From Daphnia carinata (lineage: Eukaryota > Arthropoda > Branchiopoda > Diplostraca > Daphniidae): a stretch of 64,000 nucleotides of DNA. This document shows positions 13,690-25,649 of this stretch, one piece after another. Where the stretch lies: positions 6,758,367 through 6,822,366 of the forward strand of contig NC_081339.1 of the NCBI RefSeq assembly GCF_022539665.2, written 5' to 3'. The stretch's first letter is position 1, and every line of letters starts with the position of its first letter. Made by a program: the position numbers and the translations under genes. The notes beneath the pieces were generated by a model. That model made no database searches. It was not told the origin of the DNA and saw only the letters and a list, made by a program, of their open reading frames with translations.

Positions 13690-16612
13690 ATGCATAATTC
13701 AGAGGCTGATGGAGGATCTGTAAGCTTTAATATTCGTAGCTTCCATAGAATTTGTAGTGACAGCATTTTTATAATTGTTATTTCCTAGTTCCTCCTGTAC
13801 GAGCAAGACGGAGTTCTATTGACTACGAAAGGAATTAGTGGAGACAGTTCTAATCTTCATCTAGGAAAGTTACGCATCGTTAAAGAGGTTTCGTTTTTTT
13901 AAAATTGAATGTTGTAGCAAGAGAGATCCACGGGGTGATCTTATTGTTTTTGCTTTGTAGAAAACAGGAATATACATGCTATGGTTAAGTGAGGAAAACA
14001 TTGGAGGTCCCCCATTCTCTGGATCAGCAGAAACTGATTGGACTGTGATTAACCCTAATCAAGGCTCTGTTGGGTATCACAGTAATGGTATCGGAAGGCC
14101 CATACGTTTTGAAGTAGAGGATTTGAAGTGCATCTGTTTGTCTCCATTATCTGAAAGCAGTGGTATTCATAAAAATATTGTTCAACTTTTATTTACCTTA
14201 TACATATTGGATTATGCCCAGGCCAACCTAGAAGACACAATAGTGGGGCCAAAGCAGACCCTGCAAGGACTTGCAATGTAACATTTGTGCAAACTGACGG
14301 AACAACATATTCTAACCTTATTTTTCCCGGTGGATCAACATCTGGTCTACTTGATGCTCTTACACAGCATTTAGTGTTGAAACGGTATAACCAGGACATC
14401 TTATAATGATCCTTAAAAGGAGTATTATTTCATCCTTATCACTAGATCTTGCCATGATGACTCGATGATTTTGTGTGAACCCAAATCCCCAAAAGCAAGA
14501 AGAGATCCGTATGAGCGATCACTAGCTGAACTCCGCCTTTTCCCGGATAAAAACCCTGCCGCTATGCATTCAGCCAGCTATGCTAGATTAGGTATCCTCT
14601 ATATTTAACATTTTTTTTTAGTCTTCGTGAGACTACGATTTTTCGCAAAATTTAGGCCAGTTGGGTCAAATTGGTGTTGGAGCCTGGAGATTCGTAAATG
14701 ATCTGAAGAGAGATCCTTACACTGCAACAATGACAGCTTTTTCAAAAATATCAGATTACTTACGTATGTTTAGTATTTTTTAAAGGGAAATAGTTCCATG
14801 TAAATGCATCTATCGCTGATTTCTAGTGCATGAAGAGGAAAAGGCAAACGAAGACATCGCAGAATTACTTCATAAGAGTTTGTCATTGGATGAACCCACA
14901 ACGGCTGTTCAACGCGTTCCCATTGCCAACTACGATGCAGATGAAAACACGGTGCTTGTGGGTAGCTCTGATTCTTCTGTTGAAGGGTAATACAAATTAA
15001 ATTAAGTTGTTACGTAGTGGAATCGTGAAAGTGAGCCGCTTTCTCATAACGAATTTCAGGTATGAAGTAATTCAACCTCCAGTGGCAGATCTGATTTCGA
15101 GACCGAAAGTTCTACGAGGGCAACCCTTAACCGAAGTGGAGTGGCAAACCTATTTCGATGATGAAGGACTGATCCAGAATTCAGAGGAGATTCGCCGCAA
15201 AATATTTTCAGGGGTAAACGATACTAAATAACATTAGGTTTTTACTTAGATGCATCATACAATCTATTGAGAATAGGGAATAGAGCCGTCAATCAGAAGC
15301 GAAGTCTGGAAATTCCTTTTAGGCTACTACCCCTGGAACACAAGCCAGGTTGAGAGGAAAGAGCTACGTGACACAAAAGAAGAAGATTACTTCCGCATGA
15401 AGCTTCAATGGCGTTCAATGTCTGCCGATCAAGAATCTCGTTTTGCCGCTTTCAAGCAACGAAAAGATTTAATTGGTAAGAAGAAAAACAAAACAAACCG
15501 ACCATTTGGAATATTTTCAATTAGTTCATCAACATCTTTTTTCCGTTTTCTATAGAAAAAGATGTTAATCGAACAGATCGAACAATTCCCTTTTATGCTG
15601 GTGAGAATAATGCCAACGTGTCCACCCTTCGTGATGTTCTCATGACGTACATGATGTACGATTTCGACTTGGGATATGTTCAGGTAAATCTAAATTATTA
15701 AAAAGACTCATAAAATTGATGTTTGTTAGAAAATTCTTATATATATAGGGTATGAGCGATTTGTTAGCCCCGCTTCTCTACGTTCTAGATGACGAGGTAG
15801 ATGCCTTTTGGTGTTTTGTGGCATACATGGAGCGCGTAGTAAGTCATTGCGTCAAGCGTCTAATAACCTCAGCAGCACTTATTTTAAGCTCTAACCATTG
15901 TCGTGTAGAATTTGAACTTCCAGCTAGACCAGGCCGGTATCAAGCGACAATTGAGCCAACTTCGAACACTAGTGCAAGCTGTTGATCCTCATTTGGCCTC
16001 CTATCTGGATACTCGCGACTCTGGCAACTTGTTTTTCTGCTTTCGCTGGCTCTTGGTTCTCTTCAAGCGCGAGTTCAACTACCCCCAAATTCTGCGCTTA
16101 TGGGAAATCTTCTGGACAGATGGGCCATTCCACGGCGACTTAGATTCGTATTCATCATCCAATTTTCACCTATTACTCGCCCTTAGTATTTTGGACAGTC
16201 AAAGGAACACTATCCTGGAAAATCGTTTTGGATTTACTGAAATACTTAAGGTATTGCAATGAATTAAAATTTAAATACTTTTGTACCTATTAACAATGTT
16301 TGTTGTTGACAGCATGTAAACGATCTGGCGTTGTACATTGACCTGGAAGATGCGCTAGCAAAAGCTGAAGGAATTTTCATACAAATTAAAGACTCTCCTT
16401 CGGTTGGTAAAGAAGTCCGTAGCGTACTCGGACTTAGAGAAACGAGCGGCTCATCTGATGACAGTCCATCTTCGAATAGGTCTCCGATTAGCGAATTTTC
16501 CATGTAAATGTAATTGAAAATCTGGAAATGGCGTTTTTTCTTCCATGTTTACAGTACGGATTATCTATCTGAGGAGCGCTACGAAACTGCGCTGGGCCTT
16601 CATTATCTGTAA
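13690..16612 (+). CDS. TBC1D15: TBC1 domain family member 15/17-like Rab GTPase-activating protein
   Basis: GTPase-activating protein, by family known to act on Rab7 in endosome, lysosome and mitochondrial dynamics. Fourteen exons join to 689 residues, matching human TBC1D15 (about 690). The N-terminal part carries the regulatory domain: FLLYEQDGVLLTTKG at the start, then VTFVQTDGTTYSNLIFPGG and the conserved KRDPYTATMTAFSKISDYL. The TBC domain follows: SIRSEVWKFLLGYYPW, EEDYFRMKLQWRSMS, the arginine-finger motif EKDVNRTDRT (IxxDxxR type), the glutamine finger YDFDLGYVQGMSDLLAPLLY, EVDAFWCFVAYMERV, DSGNLFFCFRWLLVLFKREF and RLWEIFWTD. Both catalytic fingers are present, so it should be an active GAP. 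The last intron (16504-16554) may be retained, in which case the protein stops at FSM after 671 residues. It converges on TRUB2 with only 104 bp between stop codons. Confidence 0.95.
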
Positions 16613-16716
16613 AGTACTGATTACGATTATAGCACTATTTTCACGTTGTATTTCTTGAGTGGTTATAATCCACGCGGTTTCGTTAATAATAAGGATATAG
16701 TTTACGTCTTTTTACT

Positions 16717-17966
16717 TTAATTTTGTGTTGGCGGATGTTGTGATGGTTGTGGCCGATCGTAAGCGGCTAACTGTGGTCCTATATCTGGAAGAGATCTCAG
16801 TTTCCTGTGACAATGACTCATGTGGTCTGGAAGGTACTTTAGTGACCAATGTTTTCTAAGTAATGCGTCATCTACTGTGAAGCACCCATAGCGGATACAA
16901 CGAATCTGTTGGCACACAGCTGTACTTTTCAGCGATAAACCCAGATCATGGATAAGAGCTGCCATGTACTGCTCATTTTCGTTAACGCAATGGATTTCTA
17001 AGAAGATGAATAGGAATGCTTATCCACACCACTCAGTGCAGTAAATGTTTAAATTTGATTACCTAATGTGAAATCGGGAGGATTAAAATGAATACATTTA
17101 ATTCCATAAATAAGTGGAGGTCCATTAACTGCAGGTCTAAGTAACCCTTTACTGGCAAGTTCATAAGCAGTTTGGCTTTGGGGGTCTACTCCACAATACC
17201 TGTATAAAATTAACCACAATTAGGACACGGAAAAATCAGTAAGAAAAGTATTACTTTCTTACTCAAACATTTTCTTTTGGTTTGATGCTTGGATTGATGC
17301 CAGTATTCGATTCAGTTTGTCTCTGCTGATATGTATAAAGGTGGTTTTTTCCCAAACCTTACCATCATCCCAATGAGAATCAGTGGCCAGTCCAAATTGA
17401 CTTTTAATATGGTATACACTTGTAGGTCGGCTGAGATTTAGTTTGTGCAGGGTTCTATTACCTTTGTTAAGTCCTACCACTGCAGAAAATTGTTAAAGCT
17501 GTTTTAATAACTTGTTTTTCAATTTTGAAAATGTGTTTGTATGTATTTACCAACTACTCCGGCAGTCCTAAAACCTAGCAAGTTTCCTGAGCGTAATCGA
17601 AGGTCATCAGCAAGAATTGCTGGTCCTCTAACAAGTTCATGGTCAGCAAGATTTGGGGTAGTGATTACTGAATAACTAGTGGGTGCTGGTAGATCTACAT
17701 TTGTGCCATCAGTGAGTGATTCAATTTTCACATATGTCCTTGGACTGGTTGGTTCAAGTTCATTTATATCTAGATTGAAAGGGTAGGTTTAGTTATGTTA
17801 TTCCCACCTTAATTAAAAAGATCTAAGGGTTACCTCTAGAAATATTGAAAGCGAGCATACTCCTTAGTTTCCTCCATGATATTTGTGTAGGTTTGTAGAG
17901 GCACATGACACCATTTAACTGCAACCAGGCTTCTCTTATCGTTGTAACCGAAGTGGAAACGGCCAT
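16717..17966 (-). CDS. TRUB2: TRUB2-like mitochondrial pseudouridine synthase homologue, catalytic Asp apparently replaced
   Basis: TruB-family protein; the vertebrate TRUB2 acts in mitochondrial RNA granules on 16S rRNA and mRNAs. Five exons (17834-17966, 17551-17769, 17263-17479, 17063-17199, 16717-16997) give 328 residues, near human TRUB2 (331). Shared blocks: GVMCLYKPTQISWRKLR, HELVRGPAILADDLRLR, EKTTFIHISRDKLNRILASI, YELASKGLLRP, LIYGIKCIHFNPPDFTLEIH, LGLSLKSTAVCQQIRCIRYG and FTVDDALLRKHW. In the catalytic loop the human sequence has GHRLDAQASGVLVLG, with Asp as nucleophile; here the aligned segment reads GNLLGFRTAGVVVVG, Gly in place of Asp. If the alignment is right the protein cannot catalyse pseudouridylation and would act by RNA or partner binding. 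The start is 228 bp from the conserved PGLS start, so the two genes probably share a promoter. Confidence 0.88.
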
Positions 17967-18194
17967 GGCTTCGTTTTATGCTCTAATTCTATTTCACCGG
18001 ACTTTTAGAAATTTTTTCTAGTCTACCGGAAACTTTCCAAAATTATAAACAGATCAAACAAGTTTAGATCAGGCATGTCGTCGTCTGCCTCGTGGCTTTC
18101 TCGTATCTTCTGCTACTGCAGTCACTGTCAAAGTGTTGCCGGAAATCAAAGCGAATTACAACAGTATAACTTAAATACTGAATCTTTGGACATA
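17967..18194. promoter_or_regulatory. Probable bidirectional promoter between TRUB2 and PGLS
   Basis: The two divergent start codons are 228 bp apart (or 108 bp if the upstream PGLS ATG at 18075 is used). No TATA box is visible on either side, as is usual for housekeeping bidirectional promoters. Inferred from gene arrangement only. Confidence 0.45.
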
Positions 18195-19356
18195 ATGGAG
18201 AAAATAGAAGTGGTCGATTCTGAGGAACAAGTGATTCACGCACTGGTTCACTTTGTCGAAGAGAAATCCAAATCAGCAATTGCAGAGAGAGATCGGTTCG
18301 TTATGGGCCTGTCAGGTGTGTCCTAATTTTAATTTTAGGTTACATAAAAGAGTAATTAGATTTCAGTTTACAATGATAATCGCAACTTTCGGTTCCTTTC
18401 TCCAAAAATAGCTAAAATAACACAACAACAAACAGTAAGAATATTGTAAAGGAATAATAAGGTCCTATAATTATTATATGGAAAATAAGTTTTATATCAA
18501 TAGATCCCTCAATAAGGAGTTTTTAATAGGCAATGGTTATAAAACAATTTCTGATTTATTAGGTGGCTCAGCTTCCACATTTCTTTGCAAAGGCTTACCT
18601 ATGATAACATCTGACTGGACTAAATGGAAATTCATATTCTGTGATGAACGAGTCGTGCCGTTTGACGACGCCGAGTGTACGTTTTCTGTTTACAAGAATA
18701 ATTTGTTTTCTAAGGTTCCATTCACCGATGAACAATTCGTCATCATCGATCCTTCTTTGCCCGGTAATTAAATCACAAGTGAATTCATATTTGCACATAC
18801 TGATATAATTTCTTTTAGCCAAGGAGGCTGCTGAAGACTATGAACGTAAACTAAGAGCTCTGTACCCTGATGACGTGGATCTACCGAAATTAGATTTGTT
18901 ATTACTTGGGGCTGGTCCAGATGGACACACTTGTTCTCTTTTTCCAGGTATTAGGATAGGTTCAATATTATCCAACAGGGTTCGAACGCGGCTCCGTGCA
19001 TTCATTAATTCCAACATCTGTCACCAATTAGGTCATCCACTGTTGGATGTAACAGATAAATGGGTAGCTTCGATCGACGATTCGCCGAAGCCACCGCCAA
19101 GCAGAGTTACGTTGACTTATCCTATCATAAATAACGCCCTTAGCGCTGTCTTCCCATTCGCCGGCGCTGGCAAAGCCGAATTAGTTAAGGTATGACATAA
19201 ACAAACTGATTCATCCTAACCACTCTTTTCAGTATAAGCTTGAATTACGCAATTTTCCAGCGTCTACTAAAGGACAAGGAAGACTTGCCAGCTAATCGTG
19301 TCAAACCGGCTGAATTGCTTTGGATCTTGGATCGAGCCGCGGCTAGCCAATTGTAA
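18195..19356 (+). CDS. PGLS: 6-phosphogluconolactonase
   Basis: Hydrolyses 6-phosphogluconolactone in the oxidative pentose phosphate pathway, cytosolic. Five exons end at 18315, 18563-18763, 18819-18947, 19032-19189 and 19261-19356. Family motifs: FVMGLSGGSAST (phosphate loop), WKFIFCDERVVPFDDAECT, LPKLDLLLLGAGPDGHTCSLFPG and SDSPKPPPSRVTLT-like DDSPKPPPSRVTLTYP, then a C-terminal ELLWILDRAAASQL. I chose the ATG at 18195 (MEKIEVVDSEEQVIHAL) because known PGLS proteins begin at this point and the context is good (A at -3, G at +4); this gives 234 residues. An in-frame upstream ATG at 18075 would add 40 residues (MSSSASWLSRIFCYC...) of no conserved character. The gene converges on DUSP12 and their poly(A) signals abut. 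Confidence 0.94.
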
Positions 19357-19444
19357 AGGAAAAGAGCTGTGGATGTATCACTGTTCGCATGTTAATGCTT
19401 TATCATTCCTTATTGTCTAAGAGGGATTTTGTTTTGGGGATTTC

Positions 19445-19457
19445 AATAAAGTTTATT
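19445..19457. terminator. Back-to-back poly(A) signals of PGLS (+) and DUSP12 (-)
   Basis: AATAAAGTTTATT contains AATAAA on the plus strand (19445-19450) for PGLS and, read on the minus strand, AATAAA at 19457-19452 for DUSP12. The DUSP12 signal begins only six bases after its stop codon, so that transcript should have a very short 3' UTR and the two mRNAs should overlap tail to tail. Confidence 0.65.
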
Positions 19458-19462
19458 TCAAC

Positions 19463-20736
19463 TCACTTGCTGGCGATGAAGTCGACTTTTGAAGGGGTGA
19501 AGTAGAAACCCGGTTGGTACGATGCAGCGCACGGACACTTTAGATTCTGATTCCAGCTGAACGCTCCGATTTTACATCGGCATTTTGGGCATAGTAGTTT
19601 GCCCTGTGGTGCAGAACTAGCAGTTATCCAAGGTGGTGGGATGACAAAAAAGGCTTGCCGGCAGGAATCTATTCTTATCTGCTGGTTGGAAAGAGCAAAT
19701 CGAACCCAAGAAAGATCCCTCCAGTCAGGATTTTCCTCTGGTCTGTGATATAAAACATCTTCGCCATAAGCTAGGACATACCTTAAAACAAAGATTTTAT
19801 AAATCGTGTTATATAAAATTAAGTTATTGTGTAATTTACCTGCAGGTTTTACACTTCAGTGTTGATTGGCGTGATAATTCTCCTGGTGGAGGGGCCACTG
19901 GAGTACCACCTATGAGGGAATAGTATTTCACTGGTATTGCAATAAGATGCTGTAGAGACAAGTTATCTTACAATGCAAGTTAGCCGTTTGTTGTAAATTG
20001 TACCATCTAGAGACAATCGAGTCCATTTTGTTCAGTTCCATAAGCACTCCATAAAGCCTGAGTTGGGCCATAAAGCCTTCATTGGGCATGACAGATGGTC
20101 TGACAGCTTGAAGTCTAGAGCATAATGGCATGTTTGGTTTTGTGTCATTAATACTTACGTTTTTATAATCAATTAAGCAGCCCACCTTGCCAAGCCTTCC
20201 TCAGTTGAAATTTTGTGCTTTTTCTGAAGGTAGCTGATGACTAACGTGGCACTCCGGGACACTCCATGAAAACTGTAATTCAAACAATGAAGTATCCAAA
20301 CCGTTTTAAAGCTATTGCAGCATCTTATGAATACCAATGGACAAGGACACCACCTGATTTCAATCCTTTTTCAATGAATTCAAAGACAGATTCAAAACAA
20401 ACAAACAAATCCTGGTTGCTCACATCATGGGCTGTAATTCAAGATCAGAACAGTGTAGATGACAGCAAAAATCTGTTCAGCAGTTCAAATATTTACCCGG
20501 GACAAACAGGTAATAGAGCCGTCCGTTAGGGGGCAGAGGTTTGATATCGACAGTTACAATGTTTGTGATGCCATGATCACGCAAAAGCTTCTTATCCAGA
20601 GCTGAAGACAAACCTCCTGAGAAAACGATCAGGTAACGAGATTTTAAAAGCAATCACGAATGTAGGGCCAACTCTTACGAGTGCGAAAAGAGAAAATGCA
20701 ATTACCAATCCATAATTTTTCCTCGATGAGGTCCAT
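19463..20736 (-). CDS. DUSP12: Dual-specificity phosphatase 12 (DUSP12/YVH1)
   Basis: Atypical dual-specificity phosphatase with a C-terminal zinc-binding region; the yeast homologue Yvh1 releases Mrt4 during 60S ribosome maturation. Seven exons (20706-20736, 20497-20616, 20335-20431, 20186-20272, 19972-20114, 19840-19909, 19463-19781) give 288 residues. The N-terminus reads MDLIEEKLWIG-GLSSALDKKLLRDHG. The catalytic loop VHCFHGVSRSAT matches HCxxGxxRS, with the Cys codon split by an intron. After VRPSVMPNEGFMAQLRLY come the zinc ligands: LKCKTCR, DSCRQAFFV, LLCPKCRCKIG and LKCPCAASYQPGF. The start was set by splicing ATTG to GAGG at the first intron, which restores the usual leader. All expected catalytic and metal residues are present. 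Confidence 0.93.
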
Positions 20737-22411
20737 TTGTGAATTTGTACTTTTCGTCTGCTAATTATCGATTCACTGTGTGACGTTTCGTGAAAAGTGA
20801 GAATAATTATCATAGATTGAGCAAAGCAATTATAACGTTGACAAATTCGAACCGAGAAAGACAATGAATAATAAATACAAAGGGACAAATGAAGTTTTCT
20901 CTTGGTGAACGAGAACTCATGAAGGGGCATGAAAGTTGCGCCATTTTGGTCTCGTGCAGAATGCATGAAATTGTGAAAATGCGTGAATAAACATGAAAGG
21001 TGAACTTGAGATTGCATGTGAAAGGTCAGTGCAAGTGAGTCGTTCTATTCCCACATGGTTCCAACGCAGTGTTATTAGGGGATAGAACAAAGAAGACGGA
21101 AAGGACATTCATATCGATGTATCCTATTACAGGTATCAAAAATAGATTTTTTTTGTTTTTGCTCTCACCATTTTTTTTAACGGAAACAGCGATGACGGTG
21201 ATGACTAACTAGCGTATAGTCTGGGAGTCTCTTGTCAAATGTATAATCTATTAAATTCCCTAGTCGATAATATGAAGAGCGACTTGGGTCGATATCCTGC
21301 CTTTTTCAACGTAATAGAGTTGCTATAGTAGATCAAACGAACATCAAAAGAGATAAAGATGGAAAGTGAGTGGGAACTAAAAGAGTGAGACTGTCTTGTA
21401 TCCAGTTCTGTAATGATAGAAGACTAACCCACAACACGAACTGGAATCGTGCAAGCGTGAACCAAGGATGGAGCTCTTCGTATCTCCCCGAGCGACGAAG
21501 AAGTCCAAAGAGTGTCGTCGTTATATCAATATCAAAGGGTTATGCTGTCCTATATTTACCATGAAGTTTATACCGCCAAGTATAGTTGTAATGACCATTG
21601 TGGAATCGTCCAACACAGATCAAAACTTAATTGGACACTAGAGTCTACACATCAGATGCATCTTAAATAATTATCCAAACGCTTGTAAAATAATGAAGAT
21701 ACACGACTTGGAGTGGAAATCATTCCCAAAATTGACAACGGTGTATTATGGAGAACTTTTGTCCTTAAACATTTCGTTTCCTTTTCTTTTTTTTTTTTTT
21801 GCTTATCAATCGACTGTATATAGGAATGAAAAAGTTATTAAGGAAAACAACATGGTAATAATAAAGATATAATATGAAGTAAATTCTCACTCAAAGCTGC
21901 TAAATATGATTGAATGGCCGTTGTTTGTTTTGTTTTTCTCGGTTGCTCACACGCACAGCAGACGACACAAACAAGGAATAAAAAAAAATACAAGTGGATT
22001 ATTATTCGAAAAAAATAGGACGACCGAATAAGAACCACACCACTAGAGAACCATAAAGTACTTGAAACAAAACAAGGAGAGAAAAAAAGAAGAAAGACTG
22101 CAAGTGTAAATTTATGCCAAAGTGAAGTAGAATTATGGAAAAATGGGGTGATCTTCACATGACAGATTGGGTTTAGCAAATGTAAAACGGGGGAAATGGA
22201 TAGCTTAATACACGTGAAATAAATATGAGCGAAGAAGAAAATACATGTAAGAAACAAGAAATGAAGAAAGTATAGTAGTAAACCTGGCCGAATGTATCAT
22301 GAAATGTAAATGAATACAAAAGAAGAAAAAGAAATCCAAGTTTAGCTGATGTCCTTTTTTTTTTGTCTGGAGGGATCGCAGTTCAGGGTTACTAACTCCT
22401 AATTTGGGCTT
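20737..22411. other. Region between DUSP12 promoter and the 3' end of frequenin
   Basis: About 1.7 kb, probably the long 3' UTR of the minus-strand frequenin gene on its right part and the DUSP12 promoter on its left. Contains a T-rich tract at 21783-21801. Open frames here (20592-21017, 21838-22257, both minus) are low-complexity and have no domain I recognise. Confidence 0.45.
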
Positions 22412-25400
22412 TCAAGTGTCACCCAAAGAAAGAGCCTGGACGATCCTAGGATCGGCCTTGCTCCCTTCGCGAAACTCGTCGAGCGTGAGCTTGTCGTCGT
22501 TGTTCTTGTCCATCTGGCTAAAGATCTTGTCCACCCGTCGCTGTGGCGTGTTTTCGTCTTCAGAGTTCGGCGTCTGGCCCTAAATGTCGAAAAGAACATA
22601 GTAAACGACCACCCTATTTTCAAAACAAACACTGTGTCGACATGTGTTTTATACACACGTCGTCACCGAATTCAATCAACTTGAACGACTTCCATTGATC
22701 CCCGTGAGCAACAGCCGGTACAAACGCCTTTGTTGTCCACGTTCATTTGTCAGTCTAAAACAAAACGATTCACATAAAAGAAAAGGAAGTTTACCACCAT
22801 CTGGTAAATGGCGTCCACGATGTTGTACATTTCCGTCCGCGTGATGAAACCGTCGTTGTCGACGTCATAGAGTTTAAACGCCCCTTTAAAATTGGCAAAT
22901 AAAAAGGAAAAACCTCGTCAATAAAAGAAAGGAAAATTGAAACATATCAAAATGAAATTGAATGCAAAATGCCTCGTAAATCGCACAAATGTAAAGCTTT
23001 TTTCAATTTCGTCTATTACATTGAAGTTTCTCATCCAGATTGCCTCTTGACGTCACTGATAGCGCTCGAATAAACTCTTCAAATTCGATAGATCCATCCT
23101 GTAAAAATAAGAAGCAAAAATTCAATAACGTAAAAAAACCATGTACTATATTGTTTTTCAAATCGTTTCATTTTGCTATTTCGAATCGTTCGATTCATTT
23201 CATTTCGCTCAGACTTTCTACTGTTCTTCAAAGATGTTAGGTTTGAAGTGGTGGTCACCAAGCAACTCCCGAGTTGCTAATTACAAACTCAAAAAATAAG
23301 GAGAGAAAAAGAATGTGTTCCCTGCATCAAGAGTTTTGCGAGTGGTGTGTGTGTGGGTGCCATCTGAAGGATATATCGATCGTTCGTCTCCTAGAACTAC
23401 AACAAACTTTGAGATATACCCAGAGACACAGGGCGAAAATATTTTAGTGCTACGATAGAGGCAAACTTGACTGTTATAACACACGGGGGCCTACACAACC
23501 GACGATCGGTTGGCACGTTTTATTTTAAAAGTTTCTTCTTCTGCCCCGGAGTGCTAGAATTTATATGCAAACTCATTCTAATAAAAGAAGTAATCAACTA
23601 AGTCAATGTTCATTAGCTGAATAATTTGCATAGCTAGTAGAAAGATGAAATTGTTACGTTATTCTCGTCAAAGACTCGAAAAACCAGCGTAGCGAATTTT
23701 GAAGGATCGCCTTGTGGGAAGAACTGCTTGTAGATTCGGATGAAACCCTATCAAAATAAAATGTAATGAAAATTTTCTCATTATGACGAATTTCAGTATC
23801 ACCTTCTCAGTCAAGAGACCATTAGGGCAATCCTTCAGAAATCCTTTATGCCTGAAATTATGAAATGAAAGCATTAGAAACTTTGTTGAAATTGAATCAA
23901 ACTTTTCAAACTGAAGACATACAGCGGAAATATTTGATTAACAACTTTCCGCGTGCGGAATTCCCGGCGAAAAAACAAAAAAGTTTGGTCAAAGTACGTT
24001 CTTTCTTTTAGCGGAGGAACATGCTTCGACTTCTTAAGTACAAGATCGAAAAGGCTGTCACGCTACATTTCACAAGGATCATTTATGTGCAACCCTGAGG
24101 CATGCTATGCGTTCCAAAAATCCCATACTCAATGAGGTATGCGAGGGCATCGCTAAATCGTGCGGAGTTTTTCCCTTTGTAAATCTCGGCACAACTTTTT
24201 TTCATTTTTCATCGATTTCGGACGCATTTCTTTTTGTTATTAGATAAACATCAAACGAATTTCTCATGAAAAAAATATTTTCTATTGTTTGCTGCAGTGT
24301 ACGTTTATCGCATCGGGACCCGCATCCCGAATTCTCTGAAGCTTCGTAAAATGATCAACTTTTCCTGTTTGCAGAACAAAAAGGCGACGAAAATTGTTAC
24401 ACGAGTAAATAGATGCGTTAAACAATCGAGTAAAGTTTCAAACAATAAAAGATTTTTTCTCAGCGGACAAGGGATGTCCCGCCAAGGGCATCCCTTGTCG
24501 TTGCGTGTTTGCTACGTGGGACTACCCCACCCTTTTTTCAGATATGTCTATTACTTTATGCAAATTGAAGGCAACGTTAGTCCATTTTTTTTTTCTACCG
24601 TGAGCAATGGCGCAGTGGTCGTAAAACATTTCCAATGCAACCTTTCCCCCCCAGAAAAAAAATACAGCAGTAAACAAACAAGATATCGATAAATAAACTT
24701 ACCACTGCCTGATTTCCTTCTCGGTAACTGCAATAAAAATATAAAAAAACAATTAAATCAGGTGAAGCAAAATATGTAACAAAAAATCAATGCTGTTCGT
24801 TATTGACAGATTTTAGTCCCGATTTTCAAGTGCGGTCGTGACTAACGGAATTTTTAAGTTACGTGCGTTGTTTTGTTGGTAGTGGTAATAGTTGGCAATG
24901 GTTGTCAAGACAACCAAATGTCCGTGTGCCTCCCTTTTTCTCTCTGCGGATGCCTTTTGTATTAGGATGCGGTCGTAACCTTTTTTGCCCATCCTCCTTC
25001 CACCCCATTCGCCCTATCGTATTCTCGGCGGTAGAGAAAAGTAGCTCTTTATTCGCAATCGTTCAGGATTCTTGTTTTCTTATTGCACGCGACGGAATGG
25101 CAATTCTTGTTCAACCGGATCGATTTTTACTGAATATTTTATTAGAATTTTGGAGAGGGCATGTGGAATGACCCAGAAAGATTATTCCGCAAAACTACGA
25201 GTGCTATATCCGGACAGACGGGCAGAATCGAAACCCCCTCAGAATATTTCTGTTCTATTAATCGGAAGAGAATTTACATAAAATATATATAAACTTTAAA
25301 CAGTTTCAGGGTAGGATAACCTCATTATTTATTCCGCACCGCGAACACCGGAAGCCTAGAATGACAACGAGTCAGGGGCGTGGAACCTTTCGTTTTTAAT

Positions 25401-25649
25401 GGCCCGTGTCCGTCAAACGCCAAAAGGCACCGCAGAGAAATCGCTGCTTGTTTTGCCCCTCCCGACATCCGAAAATGCCACACGCGTGTCAAAATATAGT
25501 TAAATTACCTCGATTTGTTATTCAAAACTGCGCCCTCTCTTTTATCGTTCATGCAGTTAAACTGTTTCAAAAAGGAAATACTTACAGTAGGTGTCGTGAG
25601 TGAGAGAATCAATGGTCTCCTGTTTGAGCTTGGAATTCTTCTTACCCAT
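22412..25649 (-). CDS. Frq: Frequenin / neuronal calcium sensor 1
   Basis: N-myristoylated EF-hand calcium sensor that regulates neurotransmission, PI4-kinase and Ric8a. Seven exons (25586-25649, 24703-24727, 23803-23851, 23658-23747, 23020-23098, 22795-22883, 22412-22579) give exactly 187 residues, the size of NCS-1. It starts [16 protein letters not shown], with Gly2 for myristoylation, then [20 protein letters not shown], the degenerate first EF hand with its Cys-Pro signature. Calcium-binding loops follow: [13 protein letters not shown] (EF2), [12 protein letters not shown] (EF3) and [12 protein letters not shown] (EF4). The C-terminus is [17 protein letters not shown]. Exon 2 is only 25 nt. 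The first intron (858 bp) and the third are long compared with the compact genes nearby, which suggests regulatory content. Identification is certain at family level. Confidence 0.97.
24466..24499. repeat. Perfect-stem hairpin in frequenin intron 1
   Basis: GACAAGGGATG at 24466-24476 is the reverse complement of CATCCCTTGTC at 24489-24499, and CCC/GGG inside extend the pairing around a five-base GCCAA loop. The 34-nt hairpin lies inside the first intron of frequenin. It is too short for a normal pre-miRNA. Function unknown. Confidence 0.6.

Noticed and set aside
20592-21017. 141-codon minus-strand open frame
   Set aside because: It runs through the first exons and first intron of DUSP12 in a different frame. 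The spliced DUSP12 reading explains the region.
21838-22257. 139-codon minus-strand open frame rich in Phe, Leu and Cys
   Set aside because: The composition follows from A/T-rich runs on the plus strand; no domain, and it lies where the frequenin 3' UTR is expected.
24466-24499. Pre-miRNA in frequenin intron 1
   Set aside because: The whole hairpin is 34 nt, too short for a Drosha or mirtron precursor; listed as a hairpin repeat only.
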